From Streptomyces spongiae (GTDB taxonomy: Bacteria; Actinomycetota; Actinomycetes; Streptomycetales; Streptomycetaceae), in assembly GCF_009377185.1 (NCBI RefSeq), contig NZ_VJZC01000013.1, positions 1 through 55,878 of the forward strand: a stretch of 55,878 nucleotides of DNA, given 5' to 3'. Of this stretch, positions 33,085-41,600 are shown piece after piece. Below the pieces are notes generated by a model. The model was given only the letters and a program-made list of their open reading frames with translations. It did no database searches and was not told where the DNA came from. Both the position numbers and the translations under genes were made by a program. Positions within the stretch are counted from its first letter, which is position 1. Every line of letters starts with the position of its first letter.

Positions 33085-34379
33085 CCGACCGTGTACTCAC
33101 CGGTCTTGGCCGCCGCGTCCAGCTTGTCCTGCCAACTCTCCAGCGCCTTGCGGAGGTTGCCGCCGGAGTCGGCCGTCTTGCCGAAAGTGTCGTTGAAACT
33201 CGCCTGCCAGTCGGCCTCGAAGCGGACGGCGCCGAATCCGGGGCGCAGGGCGCCTGCCGCGGCGGTGAGGGCGGGCATCGGGTCGGAGGCGTAGTACGGG
33301 TCCTTCGCCTTGGCCTCGCCCCACTTCTGGGCGGCGGCTGTGAAGGCCGGGTAGGTGGGCTGCTTGGCCTGGAGGGCGACGTCGGTGGTCATCCAGCGCA
33401 CCAGGTCCACCGCCTCCTTGGTGCGGTCACCGGCGTGCGCGGAGACGAGGAAGGCACCGCCGCCGACCTGGCCCGCGAAGGACGTGGTCTCGCCGGGCCA
33501 GGTCGGCATGGGGGCCGCCGCGATCCGGCCCTTGGGGATCTTGAAGGCGGGGCCGAACATGAAGTCGCCGAACCAGGCGGGGCCCGGCAGCATCAGGATC
33601 TTGTCCTCCTTGCCGAGCTTGGCGAAGGCGGGGTCGGTGGGTACGACGGTGGTGACGGCCTTGGCCTTGGCCATCGGCTGGAGCAGGTCCGCGACCCGGG
33701 TGCAGGTCCGCTGGGTGAGGTCGATGTGGACCTTGGTGAGGCTGAGGGTGTCCCGGGTGGGGCAGCCGCTGCTGCCGAAGTAGGTGCCGGCGCCGTACTT
33801 GCCGTTGATCGCGCCGACGATCGTGCCGGGATGCTTCTTGGCCGCCTTCAGCCCGACCTGCTCGTACTCGGCCCAGGTCTTCGGGACCTCGTAGCCGTAC
33901 TTCTTCATCAGCGAGGCGTCGTACCAGAGCACGGTGGGGGCGATGTCGTTGCGCAGGCAGTACGTCTTCCCGCTGAACGTGCAGGTGTCGAGGGAGCCGG
34001 GCGCGAAGCCGTCGCGGACGGACTTCGGTACGAGGCCGTCGAGCGGTGCCGCGTAGCCGAACTTGTCGCTCGCGAGGGTCGCCGCCTCGGCGGGGTTGGT
34101 CAGGAAGACGACGTCGGGCCAGCCGCTCTTGGTGCGGTTGGCGAGGGAGACCTTGGTGGGGACGTACCCGGCCTCGGGCGGGACGGTGACGACACGGATC
34201 TTCAGGTCGGGGTGTGCCTTCTTGTACTCCTGGGCCGCCGGTGTGCGGGTGTTGTCCACCCAGACCAGCAACTCGCCCTTGTCATCGCCCGACTTGCCGC
34301 TGCCGCCACCGGTACCTCCGCACGCGGAGAGCGCCAGTGCCGCGACGGCGGCCAGAGAAGCGGCGCGCCATCTCTTCAT
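33081..34379 (-). CDS. CUT1 sugar-binding lipoprotein
   Basis: The 432-residue protein has a lipoprotein signal with lipobox LSAC (Cys20) and a Gly/Ser/Lys linker, then an extracellular solute-binding domain of the MalE-like family 1 type (LLVWVDNTRTPAAQEYKKAH, WPDVVFLTNPAEAATLASDK, GGGAFLVSAHAGDRTKEAVD). It captures an oligosaccharide outside the membrane for the two permeases encoded downstream. It is the first gene of the operon; AGGTGG lies before the ATG. A palindromic LacI-type site lies 30-49 bp upstream, shared with the divergent LacI gene. Confidence 0.93.
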   Translation of the reverse strand: MKRWRAASLAAVAALALSACGGTGGGSGKSGDDKGELLVWVDNTRTPAAQEYKKAHPDLKIRVVTVPPEAGYVPTKVSLANRTKSGWPDVVFLTNPAEAATLASDKFGYAAPLDGLVPKSVRDGFAPGSLDTCTFSGKTYCLRNDIAPTVLWYDASLMKKYGYEVPKTWAEYEQVGLKAAKKHPGTIVGAINGKYGAGTYFGSSGCPTRDTLSLTKVHIDLTQRTCTRVADLLQPMAKAKAVTTVVPTDPAFAKLGKEDKILMLPGPAWFGDFMFGPAFKIPKGRIAAAPMPTWPGETTSFAGQVGGGAFLVSAHAGDRTKEAVDLVRWMTTDVALQAKQPTYPAFTAAAQKWGEAKAKDPYYASDPMPALTAAAGALRPGFGAVRFEADWQASFNDTFGKTADSGGNLRKALESWQDKLDAAAKTGEYTVG

Positions 34380-34408
34380 CGAAGACCACCTTTACTCCCG
34401 GGAGCATG

Positions 34409-34428
34409 GTTGCGATAGTTTTCGCAAC
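34409..34428. promoter_or_regulatory. LacI-type operator between the divergent regulator and importer operon
   Basis: GTTGCGA (34409-34415) and TCGCAAC (34422-34428) form a perfect inverted repeat around TAGTTT in the 83-bp divergent gap. The core resembles the CGAA-TTCG-type sites of streptomycete LacI regulators of xylan and related systems. It is well placed to repress both transcripts. A second element, TCATCCGATGA (34456-34466), overlaps the LacI start codon and matches two sites before the GH95 gene. Confidence 0.7.
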
Positions 34429-34462
34429 TCGCGACCGCTCGGAAAGGTAGGAGATTCATCCG

Positions 34463-35521
34463 ATGACGTCAACGGTTCGGACGGGATCAGGCCCAGGAAG
34501 GCGGCGGACGCTGGCTGAAATCGCCGAACAGGCTGGGGTTTCGGTCTCCACTGTCTCCAAGGTGTTGCATGACAGATCCGATGTCTCTGCGGAGACCCGG
34601 GCGAAGGTGCAGCGTCTGCTGGAACAGCACGGCTATCTGGCGAAACACCGCCCCACCGCCACCGCGGCACAGCCCGGCGGGCTGATCGACTTCGTCATCA
34701 ACGAACTGGACAGCCCCTGGGCCGTGGAGCTGATCCGCGGCGCGGAGGACGTGCTGCACGACGCCAACATGGGCCTGGTCGTCTCCGCCACACACGGCCG
34801 GACCAGACGTGCCCGCCAGTGGCTGGACTCACTGGCCACCCGCTCCACCCGCGGCGCCATCCTCGTGGTGCCGGAGCTGACGCCGGAACAGCACGAGGAG
34901 CTGGGCCGACTCGGTATCCCGTACGCGCTGGTGGCGCCGATCGACGAGCCCGCGCCCGGGACGCCGTGGGTGGGCGCGACCAACTGGCCCGGCGGGCTGG
35001 CCGCCACCCGCCACCTCATCGAGCTGGGGCATCGCCGGATCGCGATCATCAGCGGCCCGGAGCGCCGGCTCACCTCACGGGCCAGGGTCGACGGCTACCG
35101 CTCCGCGCTGGCGGAGGCGGGGCTCCCCTTCGACCCGGCGCTGGTCCGCTACGGCGACTTCACGCACAACCCCGCGCATCGGCACGCGCTGGAGCTGCTG
35201 GCGCTGCCCGAGCGTCCGACGGCGATCTTCGCGGGCAGCGACCACCAGGCGCTGGGCACCTACCGGGCCGCCGCCGAACTCGGGCTGCGGATCCCGGACG
35301 ACGTCAGCGTGGTCGGCTTCGACGACCTGCCGTTCGCCGACTGGGTGACCCCACGGCTGACGACGGTCCGCACCCCGCTGGCCGACATGACCGCGCTCGC
35401 GGCCCGGATGGTGCTGCGGCTGCTGTCCGGGGAGCAGCCGGAGACGACCCGGGTGGAGGTGGCGACTGAGCTGGTGGTGCGGGAGAGCAGTGGGCCGCCG
35501 GCCCCCATGGCTCATGAGTAA
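34463..35521 (+). CDS. LacI-family regulator of the oligosaccharide locus
   Basis: The 352-residue protein has a LacI helix-turn-helix (RTLAEIAEQAGVSVSTVSKV) and effector-binding domain (SPWAVELIRGAEDVLHDANM, GHRRIAIISGP, VSVVGFDDLPFADWVTP). AGGTAGGAG lies before the ATG. It is divergent from the importer operon and 103 bp ahead of the GH95 gene on its own strand. It probably keeps the locus off until the oligosaccharide or a breakdown product binds. Confidence 0.93.
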   Translation: MTSTVRTGSGPGRRRTLAEIAEQAGVSVSTVSKVLHDRSDVSAETRAKVQRLLEQHGYLAKHRPTATAAQPGGLIDFVINELDSPWAVELIRGAEDVLHDANMGLVVSATHGRTRRARQWLDSLATRSTRGAILVVPELTPEQHEELGRLGIPYALVAPIDEPAPGTPWVGATNWPGGLAATRHLIELGHRRIAIISGPERRLTSRARVDGYRSALAEAGLPFDPALVRYGDFTHNPAHRHALELLALPERPTAIFAGSDHQALGTYRAAAELGLRIPDDVSVVGFDDLPFADWVTPRLTTVRTPLADMTALAARMVLRLLSGEQPETTRVEVATELVVRESSGPPAPMAHE

Positions 35522-35522
35522 T

Positions 35523-35608
35523 CCATCGGATGAATTTCCGTGCCGTCGGGTGTATTGACGCACCATTGGCCACTTCCTACCCTCCGGACTAGCCAAGTCA
35601 TCGGATCA
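35523..35608 (+). promoter_or_regulatory. Promoter of the GH95 gene flanked by two palindromic operator-like sites
   Basis: TTGACG (35555-35560) and TACCCT (35578-35583) with a 17-bp spacer form a good vegetative promoter. CCATCGGATGA (35523-35533) lies upstream and TCATCGGATCA (35598-35608) just after the expected start point. Both match the palindrome TCATC-S-GATGA, and a third copy is at the start of the LacI gene (34456-34466). Sites on both sides of a promoter suggest repression by looping or blocking. Which protein binds is not known. Confidence 0.65.
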
Positions 35609-35627
35609 ATGAGACGGGAGATCGGTG

Positions 35628-38495
35628 ATGGGAGTCAGCAGACGGGGATTCCTGGGCCGCGTCGCCGCAGGCGCGGCCGGAGCGACTACGGCAATCGGCG
35701 TCGCGGAACCGGCCGTGGCCCAACCGGGCTCGGCCGCCGGCCCCGTGGCCCTCACCGGCATGCGGACCGACCGCGAGTGGCGGGACTTCCTCGCCGCACA
35801 GGACCCGCGCTGGCGACGACTGCCGGGCGCCTGGTACGAGGGGCCGTTCCTCGGCAACGGTCTGCTCGGCTCGCTCGTCTACCGGGAACCCGGGGCGAAC
35901 GCCCTGCGCTTCACCGTCCACCACAGCGAAGTACAGGACCACCGGCCGGAGTTCGGCCACAACTGGGGCGTCGCCCGCCTGCCGGTCGGCAATCTCCTCC
36001 TGCGCCCCGTCGGCGCCATCACGGGCGCCGACCTGCGCCTGGACCTGTGGAACGCCGAGGTCAGCGGCACGGTCACCACGGACAAGGGCACCATCGAACT
36101 GCGCGCCCTGGTCCACAACGACCGTACGTTGCTGCTCGTCACCGCGACGGCGAGCGCGGGGGAGCGGGACTTCCGCTGGGAGTTCGTCCCCTCGCCCGCC
36201 GTCAGCCCGCGCATCGTCCGCGAGGACCCGCCGGCCGGCCTGAAGCCCAACCCCGACCCGGTGACCACGCGCGATCCGGACGGCACGGGCGTCGTCGTCC
36301 AGTCACTGGTCGCGGGCGGCCAGACCGTCACCGCCCACCGCGAACGCACGCTCGGCGACGACCGCGTGTACGTCCTGGCCGTCGCCCACTCCCACCCCGG
36401 CACCGACGCCGAGGGCCGCGCCAGGACGACCGTCCGCAAGGCGTCCGCCCTGCCCGTCTCCAGCCTGCTGCGCACCCACCGCGAGTGGTGGCACCGCTTC
36501 TACCGCAAGAGCTTCCTCTCCGTCCCCGACGGGATGCTGCAGAGCTTCTACTGGATCCAGCTCTACAAGCTCGCCTCCGCGGCCCGCGAACACGCGCCCA
36601 TCATGGCGACCACCGGCCCCTGGCTGGAGTCCACCCCCTGGCCCGCCGTGTGGTGGAACCTCAACGTCCAGCTGGAGTACTGGGCGGTGCACGGCTCCAA
36701 CCACCTGGAGCTGGACGCCGTCCCGCACACCCTCGCCGAGAACACCGACACCCTGATCGGAGCCCTGCGCCCCGAGTACCGCGCCGACTCGGCCGGGGTG
36801 CGCCGCGCCACCGACGCCACCTGCGACACCAGCGGCACGGTCGCCGTTCCGGGCGTCGGCAGCACCCCGGAGGTCGGCAACCTGCCCTGGGCGCTGCACA
36901 ACGTGTGGCTGACCTACCGTCACACCATGGACCGGGGCGTCCTGGAAGACGTCCTCTACCCGCTCCTGCGCCGGACCACCAACTACTACCTGCACTTCCT
37001 GTACGAGGGCGACGACGGGCGACTGCACCTGCCGACCACCTACTCACCGGAGTACGGCAGCGCCCCCGACTGCAACTACGACCTGGCGCTGCTGCGTTGG
37101 AGCTGCGCGACCCTGCTGGAGACCACGGACCGGCTCGGCATACGCGACGACCTGGCACCCAAGTGGCGCGAGGTGCTGGAGAAGCTGACCGACTACCCGG
37201 TGGACGAGAACGGCTTCATGATCGGGGCCGGGGTCCCCTTCGACAAGTCCCACCGGCACTACTCCCACATGCTCTCCGTCTACCCCCTCTACCTCGTCAA
37301 CTGGGATCAGCCCGAGCACCGTGACCTGATCGAACGCTCGCTGAACCACTGGATCGGCTTCGAGGGCGCCCTGCGCGGCTACAGCTTCACCGGCGCCGCC
37401 TCGATCACCGCCCAGATGGGCCGGGGCGACGACTCGCTGACGTATCTGCGGGAGCTGGTCGACCGGTTCGTCCAGCCCAACACCATGTACTACGAGGCGG
37501 GTCCCGTCATCGAGACACCGCTGTCCGCCGCGCAGAGCATGCACGACATGCTGTGCCAGAGCTGGGGCGACACGATCCGCGTGTTCCCGGCCGTCCCCGG
37601 GGCCTGGAAGGATGTCACCCTGCACGACTTCCGCACCCAGGGCGCGTTCCTGCTCAGCGCCGTCCGCCGGGGCGGGACCACCCGCTGGGTGCGGGTCCGC
37701 AGTCTCGCGGGGGAGCCGTGCCGCATCCGCCACTCCCTGCGCGGACGGGTCACGGTCGCCGGGGTCGGCGGCCCGGCCCCCGCCTGGCGCGACCTGGGTG
37801 ACGGCGTGGTCGAGATCGACCTGCCACGGGACGCGGAGGCGGTGATCCACCCGGCCGGTTCACGCCCCGACCTGCGGATCGCCCCGGTGAAGGTGACCGT
37901 GCCCGCCGACCCGTGGGGCCTGCCGGAACCGCCGCAGAGCGGAACCGTCACCCAGATCGACCTCACCGGCGTCTTCGACAACGACGGCATCACCACCGAG
38001 ATGTACTACGGCGACGGGGACTTCGACGGCGCCGGCCGCACGTACCCCATGGCTCAACTCCCGCAGACCGGCCAGACGACGGACAACGGGATCGCCTTCC
38101 TCTTCACCAACGGCAGCGAGGGAACCAACAACAACGTCGTCGCGGCCGGACAGGAGATCACGGTCCCGCAGGGCGCCTACACGAAGCTGCACGTGCTCGG
38201 CGCGGGCGACACGGCGGGCGTGACCGTCCCCGCGGTGGTGCGGTACGCCGACGGAACCAGCGCGAGCGCACCGTTCTCCCTCACTGGCTGGCTGGCCTTC
38301 GGACCCGAGAACGGCGAGACCGAGGCGGTGACCACCAGTCAGATCCACGCCCGGAGCGGGCCGGTGTCCACCAAGGCGGCCGTCTTCCACCAGGTGGTCG
38401 AACTCGACGCGGGCAAGCAGCTCACCACGATCACGCTCACCGCGCCGGAGGGGGCGGCGAGGGGGCATGTGTTCGCGCTGTCGCTGGAACACTAG
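35628..38495 (+). CDS. Tat-exported GH95-family glycosidase (alpha-L-fucosidase/galactosidase type)
   Basis: The 955-residue protein has a twin-arginine signal (SRRGFLG, cleavage near AVA). The GH95 N-terminal beta domain (WYEGPFLGNGLLGSLVYREP) and alpha/alpha-barrel follow, with the expected active-site regions: W343-N344-L345-N346 (the N-x-N of GH95), YSPE with Glu475 as likely acid, and HRHYSH at 542-547. Residues about 760-955 add a beta-sandwich domain. Characterised GH95 enzymes remove alpha-L-fucose or alpha-L-galactose by inversion. It is exported and probably trims a polysaccharide whose fragments enter through the neighbouring importer. A GTG one codon upstream is a possible start. 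Confidence 0.85.
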   Translation: MGVSRRGFLGRVAAGAAGATTAIGVAEPAVAQPGSAAGPVALTGMRTDREWRDFLAAQDPRWRRLPGAWYEGPFLGNGLLGSLVYREPGANALRFTVHHSEVQDHRPEFGHNWGVARLPVGNLLLRPVGAITGADLRLDLWNAEVSGTVTTDKGTIELRALVHNDRTLLLVTATASAGERDFRWEFVPSPAVSPRIVREDPPAGLKPNPDPVTTRDPDGTGVVVQSLVAGGQTVTAHRERTLGDDRVYVLAVAHSHPGTDAEGRARTTVRKASALPVSSLLRTHREWWHRFYRKSFLSVPDGMLQSFYWIQLYKLASAAREHAPIMATTGPWLESTPWPAVWWNLNVQLEYWAVHGSNHLELDAVPHTLAENTDTLIGALRPEYRADSAGVRRATDATCDTSGTVAVPGVGSTPEVGNLPWALHNVWLTYRHTMDRGVLEDVLYPLLRRTTNYYLHFLYEGDDGRLHLPTTYSPEYGSAPDCNYDLALLRWSCATLLETTDRLGIRDDLAPKWREVLEKLTDYPVDENGFMIGAGVPFDKSHRHYSHMLSVYPLYLVNWDQPEHRDLIERSLNHWIGFEGALRGYSFTGAASITAQMGRGDDSLTYLRELVDRFVQPNTMYYEAGPVIETPLSAAQSMHDMLCQSWGDTIRVFPAVPGAWKDVTLHDFRTQGAFLLSAVRRGGTTRWVRVRSLAGEPCRIRHSLRGRVTVAGVGGPAPAWRDLGDGVVEIDLPRDAEAVIHPAGSRPDLRIAPVKVTVPADPWGLPEPPQSGTVTQIDLTGVFDNDGITTEMYYGDGDFDGAGRTYPMAQLPQTGQTTDNGIAFLFTNGSEGTNNNVVAAGQEITVPQGAYTKLHVLGAGDTAGVTVPAVVRYADGTSASAPFSLTGWLAFGPENGETEAVTTSQIHARSGPVSTKAAVFHQVVELDAGKQLTTITLTAPEGAARGHVFALSLEH

Positions 38496-38503
38496 GCGCT
38501 CCG

Positions 38504-38611
38504 CTGGTCGCAGGAAGTGAACCTGCGTGCTGTGGGGCTGGTCGCAGTGGATGAACCTGCGGGCTGGTCAGGGCTGGTCGCGCAGTTCCCCGCGCCCTTT
38601 GCGGGGCGCGG
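38504..38611. repeat. Abundant streptomycete intergenic repeat, partly duplicated, running into a gene end
   Basis: A near-copy of a very common Streptomyces repeat, GGCTGGTCGCGCAGTTCCCC followed by CGCGCCC-TTT-GCGGGGCGCG, covers 38571-38611. It can fold into a GC-rich hairpin. Two partial copies (CTGGTCGCAG then 6-7 bases then GAACCTGCG) lie at 38504-38527 and 38538-38560. The repeat codes the last residues (GRGELRDQP) of the trypsin-STAND protein on the minus strand and lies between two converging genes, so it may act as a terminator. Confidence 0.75.
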
Positions 38612-41600
38612 AGAGTGTTTCCGCGAGTGACCGGGCTTCCTCCGGGTCGGAGCCGGCCGCGTACGCCCTGTCGAGCCAGTAGAGCGCCTCCTCGGGCAGG
38701 CCCTCGGCCTCGGCGACGCGGCCGAGGAGGAGGAGCATGCCGGGGCCGAGGCCGGCGAGGAGTGCCGTGCGGGAGGGAGACGGACCGGGCAGGGGCGTGG
38801 GTCGTACCGGAGACTCGGGGACGGGGGTGACGTCGGGGCGCCGGGACGGGCGGTGCCCGGTGGTGGTGTCGTCCAGGGCGTCGAGTGCCTGGGCCCTGGC
38901 ATCGGGGGCGTCCGACGCGACCGCCTGGCCGAACCAGCCCCGCGCCTCGTCGACCTGTCCCTCCAGCATGGCCAACTGCCCCAGGATCACCAGGGCTTGG
39001 GGGCGGTGGTCCGGATCGTCCGAGCCGGCCAGCGGGAGGAGGGTCTCGCGGGCCTCCGCCCGGCGGCCGAGCCGGGCCAGCGTGCTGCCGAGGTAGCGGC
39101 GGGTCATCGGCTCGATCGCGGGGGTCTCGGTGGCAAGGGCCTCCGAGAGGGCGGCCCGGGCCTCGTCCAGTTCGTTCTCGGCGAGCATCGCCACGCCGAG
39201 CAGGGCGAGCGCCTTCGGCGAGACCTCGGGGTCCTCCAGATCGAGTGCGGCCCGCAGATACTGCTGGGCGGCCGCGGTGTCCCCGACCTCCACCAGGTAC
39301 TCGCCCCGGCCGGCGAACGCCACGGCTGTCGCGTCCGTGTGTCCCGAGGCGGTCGCTTCGTCGAGCAGTTCCAGGGCGTCGTCGATCTCGCCCTGCTGAA
39401 GTCTGAGCGCACCCAGATGGGCGCGGGCGAGCGGCGCCACCGAGGCGGCGATCTCACTGCCGGAGGCCAGCAGGGCTTCGAAGCGCAGGGCCGCCTCCTC
39501 CGGACGGCCTTCCTGGGCGGCCATCTTGGCCAGTTGGACACTCGCGAGGTCCGCGGCCTCGACCCAGTCGGACCCCGCGATCCGGGACAGGATCGGGCGT
39601 CCTTCCTCCACCCGCCCCCGCAGGACGAGAAGGATCCCCAGGAAGGCCTCGGCGAGCTCGGCCATGGCGGACCTCGACTCGACCTCCTCGGTGAACAGGG
39701 CTTCGGCCCGGTCGAGCTCCTCGCGCTCCGCGAGCATCAGGGCCAGATCCACCCGGGCCACGCTCGACCAGTGCGCGTGCCCGGAGTCCATGGCCTGCTG
39801 ATAGGCGGCCTCGGCACCGGCCCAGTCGCCCCGGGCGGCCAGCGCGTCGCCGAGCAGGTCGGCGGCGCGCGGTGCCATGTCGGGCTCGTCGGAGTCCGCG
39901 ACCTCGGCGAGCAGACCTGGTCCTCGTTCGTCGCCCAGCCGGGTGAGCATCAGGGCGAGGTCCAGCCGGGCGATATGGGCCCACACGGGGTGGCCGGAGT
40001 CGATCGCGGCACGGTACGCGGCCTCCGCGCCCGGCCAGTCCTCCAACGTCGCCCTGACGTCGCCGAGGAAGTCCGCGGCCCGGGGGCCCTGGTCGGGGTG
40101 GCCGGAGTCCGCGATCTCGGCGAGCGCCCGGCGGGCCCGGTCGTAGTCGCCGGCCTGTGCCCAGTTCATCCCCTGGTCGGCGCGGGCGAGGGCGGACCAG
40201 CCCGCGTGCTGGGAGTCGACGACCGCCTGGAGCTGCTCCGCGGCGGTCGTGTACTCCCCGCGAGCCGCGTGCACCATGCTGAGCAGACAGTGCGCGCGCA
40301 GCGACTGGTCCGGATTGGTGAAGTGGACGGCGCGCGTCAGGATCTCCTGCGCCTCGTCGAGGCGCTCCTCCTGGCACAGCAGCCAGGCCAGGGTCACCTG
40401 GGCGTGCTCGGCGGCGAGCAGGTGCCCGGACTCGGCGGCCGCGTCCAGCATCTCGCGGGCCTTCGCCGGCTCGCCCCGCTGGATGTACAAACCCCCGAGG
40501 TTCGCCTGCGCGAGCGGTACCACCCACGGGTTCTCGGAGGACAGCGCCGTGTGCAGCAGTTCGTAGGCGCGGTCCAGCTCTCCCTGGTCGACCAGTGCCG
40601 CGCTGAGATTGACCTGGGCGAGCGGCACGGCCGACGAGATCGCCGACTCGCGTACCGCCCGCGGCAGGCTCAGCGCCTCGGTGCCGCCGAGGGACGGCTG
40701 CCCACCGGAGGGGAGCGGACCGGAGGTGTCACGCTTGGTCAGGGAACCCGCCTTGGACATCTCCTGGCGCTGCATGATGAGACCGCCGAACCCGGTCTGC
40801 ACGAGCGGCACGACCTGGGCGTCCCCCGATTCCAGTGCCGCTTCCAGCAGTTCCCGGGCCCGCGTCGTCTCGCCCTGGCTGAGCAGCAGCCCGCCCAGGC
40901 CGGCCCGGGCCAGCGGAGCCGCCTGCGGATCACCGGAGTCGACGGCCGCCTCCAGCAGCCGACGCGCACCGGCCAGGTCGCCGGCCAACTGCAGCGCGGC
41001 GGCCAGATCCAGCTGCGCCAGCGGTGCGACGTCGGCCGCCCCGGACCCCGCGGCCTCTCCCAGCAGCTCCTTGGCGCGGTCCAGGTCCTGGTCGACGTAC
41101 ATGGCCAGCTCGCCGAGCATGAGCGCTGCCCAGGCCGTGACACCGGTCTCGGTGGCGTCGGAGTGGGCGCGTTCCAGCGCGCTCACGGCGGCGTCCCCCT
41201 CCTCCCGGGTGAACGCCGCGAACGCCACCCCGAGCAGGTGGTCGGGCGGTGTGTGGAACACCGCCAGCTCCCAGGCGAAGGGCGGGACGCGCACGGTGTC
41301 CGGGTCGTTCCGGCCGTCGAGGTAGCCGGGCAGGTAGGCGAACGCCTCGTAGCGCAGGCCCTCCCGGTCCTCGTCCCCCGTGGCGTGCGGGGGCGCGCCC
41401 ACCTCCCCGTACTCCGTGAGGAGCGCGATGTTGCCGACCACCGCTTCCGCCGCCCACTCGATGCCGTTCTGCAGGAGGTCCTTGGTCGCCGCGCGGTTGC
41501 TGGGGCCTGCGGCGAGATACCGCGTGAAGAGATCCGCCAGCGCGGCCCTGGTGAGCGGCACCTCACAGCCCATGCGGTGCCAGTCGGCGGCGGCCCGGGC

